Shown here in pieces: positions 53,027 through 62,715 of a DNA stretch of 64,000 nucleotides (position 1 is its first letter; each line of letters starts with the position of its first letter). This DNA comes from CAYSEW01 sp964430245 (GTDB lineage Bacteria > Bacteroidota > Bacteroidia > Flavobacteriales_D > Parvicellaceae). The position numbers and the translations under genes were made by a program. The stretch is taken from the NCBI GenBank assembly GCA_964430245.1, contig CAYSEW010000004.1, positions 62,001-126,000 of the forward strand, read 5' to 3'. The notes under the pieces are model-generated. The model worked only from the letters and a program-made list of their open reading frames with translations. It was not told the DNA's origin and did no database searches.

Positions 53027-54964
53027 TTACTTTCTTCTTTTTTGTTGTTGTTTAGCCATGTCCTCCATCCTTTGCTGAAATTTAGATTTTTTCTTTGGCT
53101 TCTTTTTATTTTCTTCTATCTGTAATCTAATCTTATTTTCATCGATCATGTATTTTTTTATGCTCCACATAATCCCCAAGTTCATCATATTTCCACAGAA
53201 ATAATAATAAGTCAATCCAGATGAAAAACTATTTAAGAAAAATAGCATCATAAATGGGAAAATATACATAATGATTTTCATATTAGGCATCCCTGGAGAA
53301 CTAGTCATTTGACTACTATTCATCATTGTATAAGCAAATGTAGAAGCTGCCATCAATAAAGTAAAAAGACTTACATGATCTCCATACATAGGAATATTAA
53401 AACCTAAATCTAAAATTGAATCATAGGAGCTTAAGTCTTCTGCCCATAAAAAACCCTCATGCCTAAGATCGATACTTGATGGAAAAAATTTAAATACTGC
53501 TAATAATATCGGCATTTGGATAAGCATTGGAATACAACCTGCCATTGGATTTACACCAGTTTGTTTATACAGCCCCATTGTCTCCTTCTGCTTTTTCATC
53601 ATTACATCTCGATCTGTCTTACCTTCATATTTTTTATTGATTTTCTCAATCTCAGGCTTTAATACCTTCATTTTTGCAGTTGACTTATAATTTTTATAAG
53701 TAAGAGGTAAAATGATCAATTTAACGATCAGTGTAACCAATAGAATAATTAAACCAAAAGAAAGACCTGTTGATTTAAGCAAATTAAAAATAGGCTCTAT
53801 TAAAATCTGATTCACCCATCTAAATATCCCCCATCCTAAATTAATCAGCCCTTCCATTTCATTATCATAGGAAGCAAGTAGCTCAGCATCATTGGGACCA
53901 AAAAAGAATTTCAATTTTACATCATTATTTTCCGGCAATGACATATTTGAATTATAGAATATGGTGTACTTATCATCAGTCAATGGTTTCTGAGAAAAAT
54001 TACCAGCCGCAAATCCATCATCATAGATAAGAACAGAAGAGAAAAACTTTTGTTTATATGCTATCCAATTCAATTTACCAGCTTCTATCTCACCAGACCC
54101 CTCTTGATTTTCATATAAATAATCTCTTCCCTCTCCTAAATATCTATACATAGTAGTGCAAATCATTCTCTCATCACTTGCTAGTTTTTCTGTAGACAAA
54201 CCTTTCATATACCAGTTCATCTCAACATCTTTCACATAATTACTTGTAAGGTTTTCATATTTTATAGAATAATCTACATGATAATTTCCTTTTTTAAGCT
54301 CATAAATAAATTTGATCTTTTTTGTTCCATCATCAGACACAAGTGAAAGAACGAGTGTGTTTTCAGGTGAGTCTTCCTTTTTAAAGTAAAAATCATTGGT
54401 ATTTAAATCTACATCATCGGCTTCATTGGTAAAGCTGATACTTTGCCCTGAGGATTCCTCTTCAAACAATTTCAGAGGGATATTTTTACCTGCTACATAA
54501 TCAGCATGCGTAGTATATTTATAATCCCCATTTTTCTTTTTTTCTACTAAAAACACTTCTGTTATTCTACCTCCCTTTGAAGAAAATCTAATCCTAATCT
54601 TATCATTTTCTAATTGATAATGACTAGAATCCTCATTAAGAGCTGTATAAAATATACCATATTGATCCTTTTTTTGAGCCAGCTCTATCTTTTCTTTTAA
54701 TAATATAGCTGCAGAATCATCAAGTAAAGGATCACTTAATTGGTTTTCAGCAGATAAACTCTCTTCTAACGAAGAATCATACAAAAGCGAATCAGCAGTT
54801 ATTTTATTAGTTGAAGAATCTGTAGATTCAGCGCCTGATTCACCTTTCGCTTTTTCTTTTTTATTTGAATTATCAACAGGTTGTTGCTGCTCATTATTTA
54901 AAATAAGAAATGCAATAAATATTGCTCCGATCAATAATATTCCTGTTAGTGTATTTTTATCCAT
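53027..54964 (-). CDS. yidC: membrane protein insertase YidC
   Basis: A 645-residue inner-membrane insertase. The first helix is at about 6-21, followed by a low-complexity acidic linker (about 25-110), the periplasmic beta-sandwich (about 110-365), and the conserved five-helix core from about 385 (GLSFGLIILLVTLIVKLIILPLTYKNY ... TGVNPMAGCIPMLIQMPILLAVFKFF). The hydrophilic-groove Arg equivalent is probably in the LTYKNYKSTAKM region. The C-terminus is a basic tail (KKKPKKKSKFQQR) that could touch the ribosome. It is downstream of a TATATTTG -7 element. Confidence 0.95.
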   Translation of the reverse strand: MDKNTLTGILLIGAIFIAFLILNNEQQQPVDNSNKKEKAKGESGAESTDSSTNKITADSLLYDSSLEESLSAENQLSDPLLDDSAAILLKEKIELAQKKDQYGIFYTALNEDSSHYQLENDKIRIRFSSKGGRITEVFLVEKKKNGDYKYTTHADYVAGKNIPLKLFEEESSGQSISFTNEADDVDLNTNDFYFKKEDSPENTLVLSLVSDDGTKKIKFIYELKKGNYHVDYSIKYENLTSNYVKDVEMNWYMKGLSTEKLASDERMICTTMYRYLGEGRDYLYENQEGSGEIEAGKLNWIAYKQKFFSSVLIYDDGFAAGNFSQKPLTDDKYTIFYNSNMSLPENNDVKLKFFFGPNDAELLASYDNEMEGLINLGWGIFRWVNQILIEPIFNLLKSTGLSFGLIILLVTLIVKLIILPLTYKNYKSTAKMKVLKPEIEKINKKYEGKTDRDVMMKKQKETMGLYKQTGVNPMAGCIPMLIQMPILLAVFKFFPSSIDLRHEGFLWAEDLSSYDSILDLGFNIPMYGDHVSLFTLLMAASTFAYTMMNSSQMTSSPGMPNMKIIMYIFPFMMLFFLNSFSSGLTYYYFCGNMMNLGIMWSIKKYMIDENKIRLQIEENKKKPKKKSKFQQRMEDMAKQQQKRRK

Positions 54965-54993
54965 TTAAGAAAATTTCAATTCTTTTAAGACCG

Positions 54994-55001
54994 CAAATAT
55001 A
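54994..55001 (-). promoter_or_regulatory. candidate -7 element (TATATTTG) of yidC
   Basis: TATATTTG on the minus strand is an exact TAnnTTTG match, 29 bp before the yidC ATG, and is followed by CGG. No -33 box is found at the usual spacing. The rest of the 199-bp divergent interval up to 55163 holds no gene; a TATTTTTG on the plus strand (55124-55131) may serve the next gene. Confidence 0.45.
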
Positions 55002-55163
55002 TTTTTTCTTAACCAAACACTTAGTGATTAATTCTTCTTTTTTTAATATTTATCAGGTGCCATAGTGGAAAACTTTGTGAATAAAGGGATTTGTGATTTC
55101 TAAAATAAAACTGATTTCTAAAATATTTTTGTAACTGTTGAAGTAAACCCTACAATTAAAATA

Positions 55164-55718
55164 ATGTTAACAACAATTTTTGGTAAGAAAAAATTAACTG
55201 AGGACAAGATTGCTAATGTTTTTGTAAATACATTATTAAATGTAATTGACAACAGCTTTAATGAAGTTGCTTCGAATATTTCTAATGATTCCGAATTTAT
55301 TAACCCACCAATAATTGATCATCTTGATAGCGATAAGTTCCTTATGATCGTTCTTGCTGGTAACCTAAAATTTCTTTCTAAATATTTTTCAAATACAGAA
55401 GAAATGATACTTAGAAAAAAGATCATTGAAAAATTTGCTAATGTATATGGAATGGAATATGAAGAAATGAATGCTATAGTTAAAGACTTTAATAGCTTCA
55501 TTACAAGAGTCAATCATCCATCTAAAAATATTATTTACGGAATGTCTAAAGCTGTATTCTATAAATACAACCTAGGGAAATATCAAATTGAATATTTTGC
55601 TCAATTAAATGCTCCTAGTCCTATCTTTCTAAAAAGAATGGATCAAATAATGGAAAATTATATTTGGGATTGGAACAATTTCTTTAACAAGTATAAGATC
55701 TCACCATCAGAACATTAA
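55164..55718 (+). CDS. hypothetical protein
   Basis: A 184-residue soluble protein, not recognised. It is mostly predicted helical (KIANVFVNTLLNVIDNSFNEVASNI, KFLMIVLAGNLKFLSKYF, ILRKKIIEKFANVYGM) with an aromatic C-terminus (YIWDWNNFFNKY). There is no signal peptide, membrane helix or catalytic motif. It is the only plus-strand gene between 44971 and 62716. It overlaps the convergent penicillin-acylase-like gene by 4 bp. TATTTTTG at 55124-55131 could be its -7 element. Codon use looks like that of its neighbours. Confidence 0.65.
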   Translation: MLTTIFGKKKLTEDKIANVFVNTLLNVIDNSFNEVASNISNDSEFINPPIIDHLDSDKFLMIVLAGNLKFLSKYFSNTEEMILRKKIIEKFANVYGMEYEEMNAIVKDFNSFITRVNHPSKNIIYGMSKAVFYKYNLGKYQIEYFAQLNAPSPIFLKRMDQIMENYIWDWNNFFNKYKISPSEH

Positions 55719-57823
55719 TTATCAGCTGACAAAACATCATAATTTCCCGTTAACCAATCTTTTATTCTGTTTTTGTAAAACTTGGAAAACCTACTAGCTG
55801 ATGCACCTCCAGCAAAAGAAGTTTCTATCTCATGTTTACTATGATCAGTAATTAACCTAATAGATGGGGTAAAGCTGGTCGTCCTTCCTCTGCTTGTAAA
55901 CACCTGACCCTGATGAACAGTGGCTCTACCACCCACTAATCCATAAGGACCTGGGTCAAAACCTAAAAACCCTGGAAGTTTACCATTAAAGAACAAATTT
56001 CTAAACACAATTTGATTATGGTTACCCCATTTAACTGGTTTAACTTTTAAGACTTCTTTTATAATTCTTTCAATAATAATAGCTTTATTTTCTTTGAACC
56101 ATGATGAGGTTTCTTTTAAAACTATTGAGCTAAAGTTTTTATACAAACCAATGAACATACCAGTATTTTCCTGCAAATAACTACCTACTTCCTTCCCGAA
56201 ATTATGAGCTCCAAATATTTCAAAATATAATTTCTTTAGAATCAACTCAAATAAATATGCTCCCTTAGAATTTAAGTCATAACAAAAATCCCACTCTTTT
56301 AAAATCTTAGAATTATCACAATTCTGTAAATAAGGGATAAAAGTTTTCATTAAAAGCTCAGCTTCTTTGGAATAAACATCCATCTGTATAGCTTTCATAT
56401 CTTCAAGAGAAGCTTTATTGTTTTTTGAAAGAAGTTCCTGAATTCTTTTAGCCCTGAAATCAGCCATTGAAATATTAGATGGGTTAACATTCCCGTATTC
56501 ATTAAGATTCTGATTTGCAGTAACAAAAAATCCTTCTTTTGGATTATATATATTAGGTAATTCTTGACCATCAACAAAACCCTTCCAACTATTACTTGAA
56601 ACTGAACCGTCAATTGGATAAAAACCAGACCAACTATTATTTCTTATTGGCATCAAACCAGACATCTGATAACCAATATTCTCTTTGCTGTCTGCTAAGA
56701 TCCAATTAAATGACACCTCAACATCTTTAAAAAGATGCTGTGCTTCTTTAACAGAGTCTGTATGAAATAACTTAACAAAGGTATTTACACTCTTTGCACC
56801 TGTATTTGAACCAGTCCAACCCATTGAAAAATATTTCCCTTCTATAAATGGATCTCCATCTAATATGCCATGGTCATTTTCATAAACAGTTATTTTAACA
56901 TTATCTCCTTTTTTTCTTTTGATGACTTCTTCCCTCTTATTAAAATCATTCCATTGACCATCAATTAAATACTTTCCATCTTTACAGGTCTCAATCCAAA
57001 AATCTGTAGCATCCATAAACGTATAGGTAGCTCCCCATGATAAATTATTATTTCTTCCAACTAACATGGCAGGAAGACCAGGCATAGTAAATCCTAAAAA
57101 ATACCTGCTTTTAACCTTACATTTAACTTCATACCATATATTTGGCAATCTATTTGTTTCTAAGTGTGGATCATTACAAAGAATAGGGCTACCAGATTCA
57201 GTTCTTGAACCACTTACAGCCCAGTTATTTGAAGCCATCATAGGAGAAACATCCAATAACCACTTTACCTCATCAGGTACAATTTTAGTATAGAATTCAA
57301 CTTGTTTTATCAATTCGTAATCACAACCATCTAAAATAGAAGGAAATAATTCTCTTAACTGCTCTTCTGCAATTCCTTTTTGTATCAACTGAACAAGGAA
57401 CATTTCCATTTCACCCTGTGATTGTGCTAGCGTTAGAAAACCAGTCATTCTTGATAACAATACACTATCTTCTGTACACCATTCCTCTGGATAATAACCA
57501 ATTAATTTACACTCAAAAGGTCTTTTTTTACTAAGCACACTATTTACGCCTTTATTGTAACAATCAAATAACTCAATAGTTCTTTTATCAAATTTTTTCA
57601 GCTCATCTGTACAATTACGCCAATTTAATTTTCTGAAGAATTTATCCACTTCAACCATCTCATCAGAACCTTCTAATAACTCAGCAGCTCTTCCTTTGCC
57701 TAGAATTCGCATAATAAGCATCTGCAACCCTCTATCTGTAGCATGTGCAATCCCTAAAAGCTCATACATTTCCTCTTCAGAAGAAGCATCAATAACTACA
57801 GTTCCGTTTAATTCTCTTTTCAT
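55715..57823 (-). CDS. penicillin acylase-family Ntn hydrolase without signal peptide
   Basis: A 702-residue N-terminal-nucleophile hydrolase. The beta-chain begins at S198 in MMASNNWAVSGSRT, where self-cleavage should expose the serine, followed by NDPHLETNRLPNIWYEV and GFTMPGLPAMLVGRNNNLSWG as in the family. GIAHATDRGLQM near residue 25 matches the alpha-chain start. The usual signal peptide and the DxxGVPHI segment before it are absent: the protein begins MKRELNGTVVIDASSEEE. It may work in the cytoplasm on N-acyl compounds. It is 14 bp after lhgO, so likely the same operon. The substrate is unknown. Confidence 0.8.
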   Translation of the reverse strand: MKRELNGTVVIDASSEEEMYELLGIAHATDRGLQMLIMRILGKGRAAELLEGSDEMVEVDKFFRKLNWRNCTDELKKFDKRTIELFDCYNKGVNSVLSKKRPFECKLIGYYPEEWCTEDSVLLSRMTGFLTLAQSQGEMEMFLVQLIQKGIAEEQLRELFPSILDGCDYELIKQVEFYTKIVPDEVKWLLDVSPMMASNNWAVSGSRTESGSPILCNDPHLETNRLPNIWYEVKCKVKSRYFLGFTMPGLPAMLVGRNNNLSWGATYTFMDATDFWIETCKDGKYLIDGQWNDFNKREEVIKRKKGDNVKITVYENDHGILDGDPFIEGKYFSMGWTGSNTGAKSVNTFVKLFHTDSVKEAQHLFKDVEVSFNWILADSKENIGYQMSGLMPIRNNSWSGFYPIDGSVSSNSWKGFVDGQELPNIYNPKEGFFVTANQNLNEYGNVNPSNISMADFRAKRIQELLSKNNKASLEDMKAIQMDVYSKEAELLMKTFIPYLQNCDNSKILKEWDFCYDLNSKGAYLFELILKKLYFEIFGAHNFGKEVGSYLQENTGMFIGLYKNFSSIVLKETSSWFKENKAIIIERIIKEVLKVKPVKWGNHNQIVFRNLFFNGKLPGFLGFDPGPYGLVGGRATVHQGQVFTSRGRTTSFTPSIRLITDHSKHEIETSFAGGASASRFSKFYKNRIKDWLTGNYDVLSADN

Positions 57824-57837
57824 TAAATTTTTAAAAA

Positions 57838-59058
57838 TTAAGACAATCCGAAATGTTTAATAGCCATATCCCTTACTTCATTTCCAATTGCTAAAGATGC
57901 AGTTGCCGCTGGTGATGGAGCATTTAGAACATGTATACTATTACGGCCATATTCTATTCTAAAATCATCTCTTGTGTCTCCATCTTTACTTAACAATAAC
58001 GCTCTAACTCCTGCTCTACCAGGCTTTATATCTTCCATTGTAAGAGAAGGTATCAAACCTTGTAAAGTTTTTAAAAACAATCGCTTTGAAAAAGCTCTTC
58101 TATATTCATCAATACCAAAGCTCATATTTTTAAAAAATAATTTCCAAGTTCCACTATAAGATAAGGCATCAACAGTATCCTTTAAATTAAAATCTGTTTT
58201 CCCATACCCTTCACGTTTGAATGTAAAAACTGCATTGGGACCACATTCTATATCGCCATTGACCATCCTGGTAAAATGCACACCCAAAAATGGGAATTCT
58301 GGATTTGGAACTGGGTAGATCAAATTCTTTACCTTGTGTTTAGCCTGCTCAGTTAATTCGTAATAGTCTCCTCTGAATCCAACCACTTTTTCTTTAATAT
58401 TTACACCATCTTTTTTTGCCAATCTATCTGCCTGAAGACCTCCACAAAAGATGACTTTTTTAACTACATAGTCGTTTTTATTAGTAGTGATTTTAGTCAT
58501 CTCATCTTCTTGTAAAAAACCTTTGGCTTCCTCTTCCAATACGACCTTACTAGCAGGCTGTATTCCTATTGCTATTTGCGCCATTTTTTTAGTAGCCCCT
58601 ACAAAATCAACAATTCCTGTACAAGGAACCCATATCCCAGCTTTAGCCTCCACAAAAGGTTCTATTTCTTTTACTTGATCTGCTGATATTTTCTCAATTC
58701 CTTCTGTGTTATTTGCAATCCCATTTTCGAAGATCTGGTCCATGAATTTAAATTCACTTTCTTTAGTTGCAACAACAACTTTACCACATACATCATGGTC
58801 CACATTATGCTCTTTTGCAAATTTGACCAATTCATGTCTGCCAACTACACAATTTTTAGCTTTTAATGAACCAGGTTTATAGTATAATCCTGAATGAATA
58901 ACACCTGAATTATTACCTGTCTGATGAGAAGCTAACTGCTTTTCTTTTTCAATTAGTATGATTTTTAGCGTTGGGAATGACTTTTGTAGCTTATAGAATG
59001 TAGCAGCTCCTACTATACCTCCACCAACTATAGCAATATCAAATACATTATCAGCCAT
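57838..59058 (-). CDS. lhgO: L-2-hydroxyglutarate oxidase
   Basis: A 406-residue FAD-dependent oxidoreductase of the DAO fold. The dinucleotide loop is VGGGIVGAATFYKL. HQTGNNSGVIHSGLYYKPGSLKAKNC is the family signature for L-2-hydroxyglutarate dehydrogenase/oxidase. The C-terminal RAGVRALLLSKDG and NAPSPAATASLAIG also match. It returns L-2-hydroxyglutarate to 2-oxoglutarate. It follows the transporter by 35 bp and precedes the Ntn hydrolase by 14 bp. Confidence 0.9.
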   Translation of the reverse strand: MADNVFDIAIVGGGIVGAATFYKLQKSFPTLKIILIEKEKQLASHQTGNNSGVIHSGLYYKPGSLKAKNCVVGRHELVKFAKEHNVDHDVCGKVVVATKESEFKFMDQIFENGIANNTEGIEKISADQVKEIEPFVEAKAGIWVPCTGIVDFVGATKKMAQIAIGIQPASKVVLEEEAKGFLQEDEMTKITTNKNDYVVKKVIFCGGLQADRLAKKDGVNIKEKVVGFRGDYYELTEQAKHKVKNLIYPVPNPEFPFLGVHFTRMVNGDIECGPNAVFTFKREGYGKTDFNLKDTVDALSYSGTWKLFFKNMSFGIDEYRRAFSKRLFLKTLQGLIPSLTMEDIKPGRAGVRALLLSKDGDTRDDFRIEYGRNSIHVLNAPSPAATASLAIGNEVRDMAIKHFGLS

Positions 59059-59093
59059 ATTGTTTTTTTGCGAAAATACTTATTTAATCATCT

Positions 59094-60419
59094 TTAAGCT
59101 AATGCTTTTTCCTCTTTTGGAACTCTTAAAAGAAGCAGGAGACCAATTACAAAAAATAGCACTAAAGCAACTATAGAATTCCTCATATTTCCAGTCAATT
59201 GTTCAATAAATCCATAAGATGCAAGCCCAATAACAATTCCTAATTTTTCAGCTACATCATAAAATGAAAAATAAGATGATGTATCTGTTGTTTCTTCAGG
59301 TATAAATTTAGAATAGGTTGATCTAGATAATGATTGCACTCCTCCCATCACCATACCAACCCAAGCAGAAATTATATAGAACTGAAAGGGTGAATCAACA
59401 AAGTATGCATAAACACACAAGCTTATCCATAAAAAAATCACAATCTTCAATGCATTTAAATTACCAATCTTATAAGATAATTTAGATAAAATTAATGCGC
59501 CAATAATAGCTAATAATTGAATCATTATAATAGCCATAATTAATCCAGTTGATTTTTCATTTTCATTGGCCCAATTAATTTCTTTTGTGCCAAAATAAAT
59601 AGCCATGATCATTATGGTCTGTACTGCCATACTATAAACGAAAAAGCTAGCTAGGTACCTTTTAAGTCGAACTGTTTCCTTAACCTTTTTGAATACTAAC
59701 TTCAACTCCTTATAACCATTCCAAATAACAGCACTATCTACCTTATTTTGAATCCTTGGTTTTGGCAACCAATAATACGTAACATGACTAAATCCAAACC
59801 ACCATATCCCAGTAAACACAAAACACCATCTTGTTGCATCACCTTTAGATTGATCATCTTGAGACATCACAAAAATCAAACATGCAACTAAAAGAATTAC
59901 TGAGCCTATATAACCCATAGAAAACCCTTTTGCTGACAAAGAATCATGTTCTTCAACTGGTGCAATTTCAGGTAAATAGGCATTATAAAAAACCAAACTA
60001 CTCCAAAAACCTATTCCTGCTATTGCAAAAATTAGCATACTTAATTCTAGATGATCAATATCGAAAAAATACAAGCTCATACAGGCAAATGAACCTAAGT
60101 AACAGAAAAACCTTAAAAAAGCTTTCTTCTTCCCTGCAAAATCAGCAATTCCTGACAACAACGGAAGGAAAACACATAATAATAAAAAATAACTTGCAGT
60201 AACAATAGAGACCAATGCCGTATTAATGACCTCCCAGCCAAAAAAATAAACTACTTTATTTTCTGTACCATCGATTGTCAATGTATCATGTACAGCATAG
60301 CTTTCATAAAATAAAGGGAAAATAGCAGTTGTAATTACTAGAGGATATACAGAATTGGACCAGTCATAAAATGCCCAAGCATTTTTGACTTTTTTATTTC
60401 CATTACTATTTTTAGACAT
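59094..60419 (-). CDS. MFS transporter of the Atg22/UMF1 type
   Basis: A 441-residue membrane protein with about twelve helices. The N-terminal NAWAFYDWSNSVYPLVITTAIFPLFYES and the later GGVQSLSRSTYSKFIPEE are characteristic of Atg22-like/UMF1 transporters, suggested to move amino acids or related small solutes. The substrate is not known. It lies between the OmpA-fusion gene (26 bp upstream) and lhgO (35 bp downstream) on the same strand. Confidence 0.87.
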   Translation of the reverse strand: MSKNSNGNKKVKNAWAFYDWSNSVYPLVITTAIFPLFYESYAVHDTLTIDGTENKVVYFFGWEVINTALVSIVTASYFLLLCVFLPLLSGIADFAGKKKAFLRFFCYLGSFACMSLYFFDIDHLELSMLIFAIAGIGFWSSLVFYNAYLPEIAPVEEHDSLSAKGFSMGYIGSVILLVACLIFVMSQDDQSKGDATRWCFVFTGIWWFGFSHVTYYWLPKPRIQNKVDSAVIWNGYKELKLVFKKVKETVRLKRYLASFFVYSMAVQTIMIMAIYFGTKEINWANENEKSTGLIMAIIMIQLLAIIGALILSKLSYKIGNLNALKIVIFLWISLCVYAYFVDSPFQFYIISAWVGMVMGGVQSLSRSTYSKFIPEETTDTSSYFSFYDVAEKLGIVIGLASYGFIEQLTGNMRNSIVALVLFFVIGLLLLLRVPKEEKALA

Positions 60420-60445
60420 TTAGGTCTATTAAATTTAAAGACCGA

Positions 60446-61630
60446 TCAATCAACTATTTTAAAATCAACTCTTCTGTTCTTTGCCAAACTCAATTCGGAA
60501 TATCCAGCAGATGCCGGTTGAGCAGCGTCATGATTCATGAATGTGATTCTATCTTCAGCTACTCCTTTTTTTACAAGATATTTTTTTACATTCTCCGCTC
60601 TTAAATTCCCTAAATTAATTAACCTTTCATTTTCAGGATCTTTCTTAATTGCAGCAAATTCCATTTTATCTGTGTGACCATGTAGCTCTATATTAATATC
60701 TTCATTTTCAGTTAATATTTTAGCCATTTTATCTAAATCATCATTGAACATCTCATCAATTCTAGAATTTTTTACATCAAAATACACTGACCCCATATTG
60801 ATCATTTCTTCTATTGTATATTTACCATCTTCTCTGAAAAAATCTTTATGATAAATCATACTCTGGCTATTTACCTCATTCATTTGATTGTTACAATCAC
60901 AGTCAGTGATATCTTCAATTAAATACACTTCAACTTGATCTATATAATAATAAGCAGAGGGAATCTGGGTAGCAGTAAAACCATCCATTTTCTTCAACTT
61001 TTCATATTTCGTATCCTTATTATTGTAGAAATTACCAATCGTTAAATATGATTCTTTTCCAGATGCTTTATATATAGCACAGACAGGCTCCCAGTTATAC
61101 CTGGCATTATATAACTTATTATCTACATTCCTAACTACATGATTATATTCATTTTTCTTTTGAAAAATAAGATCTTCCTTTTTATCTGAGTACAAAGGTT
61201 CTTTACTAAAATAAGCACCAATATTATTTACTGCATACTTACTTAAATCAGACAAACTTGTATAAAATCTTACACAATACTCAAGATCTTTACTCAATGG
61301 TGAGGCCAGTTGAGTTTGAATATAAGTTCTAGGCTCTTTATTGTTATAACTATAAATTAATATACCAGCATAATTTTCGCCATCCCATGGATGCTCTTTC
61401 CCCTTTTGATTAACAGGTGCAGAAACCGGTAGATCTTTTTCTGTTGAATAAAGATCAGCTTTTAAAGCTGTAGGGGATTCCCATTCTTTTGCAATATTGA
61501 TCTGCTTTAGCTTTTTTAGTTTCCCACTTGTACTCTCAAAGCTTGGATTCAATATTAAATTAATTTCGTCTTGTGCAATATTTGAGTATCCCGAAAGAAC
61601 TATCAATAATGCTATTATTCCCTTTTTCAT
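60446..61630 (-). CDS. exported jelly-roll / OmpA fusion protein
   Basis: A 394-residue exported protein with signal peptide about 1-19. Residues about 22-235 form a carbohydrate-binding-module-like jelly roll, opening LNPSFESTSG with a DGENYAGIL turn. A linker follows, then an OmpA peptidoglycan-binding domain (about 275-394: INIELHGHTDKMEFAAI, NLGNLRAENVKKYLVKKGV, LSLAKNRRVDFKIV). The OmpA domain should bind the cell wall while the jelly roll faces outward or holds a glycan. It is 9 bp after hemE on the same strand. Confidence 0.85.
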   Translation of the reverse strand: MKKGIIALLIVLSGYSNIAQDEINLILNPSFESTSGKLKKLKQINIAKEWESPTALKADLYSTEKDLPVSAPVNQKGKEHPWDGENYAGILIYSYNNKEPRTYIQTQLASPLSKDLEYCVRFYTSLSDLSKYAVNNIGAYFSKEPLYSDKKEDLIFQKKNEYNHVVRNVDNKLYNARYNWEPVCAIYKASGKESYLTIGNFYNNKDTKYEKLKKMDGFTATQIPSAYYYIDQVEVYLIEDITDCDCNNQMNEVNSQSMIYHKDFFREDGKYTIEEMINMGSVYFDVKNSRIDEMFNDDLDKMAKILTENEDINIELHGHTDKMEFAAIKKDPENERLINLGNLRAENVKKYLVKKGVAEDRITFMNHDAAQPASAGYSELSLAKNRRVDFKIVD

Positions 61631-61639
61631 AATCTATTT

Positions 61640-62668
61640 TTATTGCTTATATGATTTTACTGTTTCAATAAAACACTTTACCTTATCTGGCTTTATATCG
61701 GGGTAAACGCCATGACCAAGGTTGGCAATATGGCGATTTTTTCCAAACTTACAAAGCATTTCCTTCGTTTCAAATTCAATTCTTTTAAAATCAGCATATA
61801 AAACACAAGGATCTAAATTGCCTTGTAGGGTTTTATTTATACCGATTAAATTTCTACTTTTAATAATATCCATGTTCCAGTCTAATCCGATAGTATTACA
61901 TTTTAATTGCCCCATTTCTTTAAGAACAGTATAGGCTCCTTTAGAAAAGACAGTTAATGGAACCTGGTCTATTTCATTACAAATCTTATTTACATATTTC
62001 ATACCAAACTCCATATACTGGTCATGACCAAGAATTCCAGCCCAGGAATCAAATAGCTGTAACATATCTGCTCCTGCACTAATCTGCGCTTTTAAATATA
62101 AAATAGTGGTTTCAGTAATTTTTTCTAATAATAGATGAGATAATTCAGGCTGTGCAAATAGCATCTTCTTTGCTTTGCTAAATGTTTTTGAACCTTGACC
62201 TTCTATCATATATGAAAAAATAGTCCATGGCGCACCTGCAAATCCAATCAATGGAACTCGTCCATATAACTCCTTTTTAGTAATCTTTATCGCCTCTGTT
62301 ACATATGACAAGCTATCTTCAACATCAGGAATATTTAATGAGTTAACATCATCAATAGTTTGAATTGTCTTGGGGAAAAAAGGACCTTTTTTCTCTATCA
62401 TTTCATAAGAAAGGCCCATTGCATCTGGAACAACCAATATATCTGAAAATATTATAGCAGCATCTACTTCTAAAATATCAACAGGCTGAATAGTAACTTC
62501 AGCCGCTAGTTTAGGAGTTTCAACTAATTCTTTAAATCCACTCAAAGAATTTCTTAATGCACGATATTCAGGTAAAATCCTACCAGCTTGTCTCATCAAC
62601 CATACTGGAGTCCTTTCAACATCTTCACCTTTTGCAGCTCTTAAAACAAGATCATTCTTTAATTTCAT
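61640..62668 (-). CDS. hemE: uroporphyrinogen decarboxylase
   Basis: A 342-residue cytoplasmic enzyme of haem synthesis that decarboxylates the four acetate side chains of uroporphyrinogen III. The N-terminal PVWLMRQAGRILPEYR carries the two substrate-binding arginines. The catalytic Asp is in IIFSDILVVPDAMG, and GFAGAPWTIFSYMIEG and NLGHGVYPD are also conserved. It begins 4 bp after an exact TACATTTG element, so its mRNA may be nearly leaderless. Confidence 0.96.
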   Translation of the reverse strand: MKLKNDLVLRAAKGEDVERTPVWLMRQAGRILPEYRALRNSLSGFKELVETPKLAAEVTIQPVDILEVDAAIIFSDILVVPDAMGLSYEMIEKKGPFFPKTIQTIDDVNSLNIPDVEDSLSYVTEAIKITKKELYGRVPLIGFAGAPWTIFSYMIEGQGSKTFSKAKKMLFAQPELSHLLLEKITETTILYLKAQISAGADMLQLFDSWAGILGHDQYMEFGMKYVNKICNEIDQVPLTVFSKGAYTVLKEMGQLKCNTIGLDWNMDIIKSRNLIGINKTLQGNLDPCVLYADFKRIEFETKEMLCKFGKNRHIANLGHGVYPDIKPDKVKCFIETVKSYKQ

Positions 62669-62672
62669 CCTG

Positions 62673-62680
62673 CAAATGTA
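62673..62680 (-). promoter_or_regulatory. candidate -7 element (TACATTTG) of hemE
   Basis: On the minus strand TACATTTG matches TAnnTTTG exactly and ends only 4 bp before the hemE ATG, which would make the transcript nearly leaderless. No -33 element is seen at 19-21 bp. It may instead be fortuitous. Confidence 0.35.
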
Positions 62681-62715
62681 TTAATCATTGATTAATATTT
62701 TATTTTTATTGACCA

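Noticed and set aside
60422..60442. GGTCT...AGACC arms before the Atg22-like gene as an operator
   Set aside because: Only 5-bp arms around an AT-rich centre; expected by chance in this composition.
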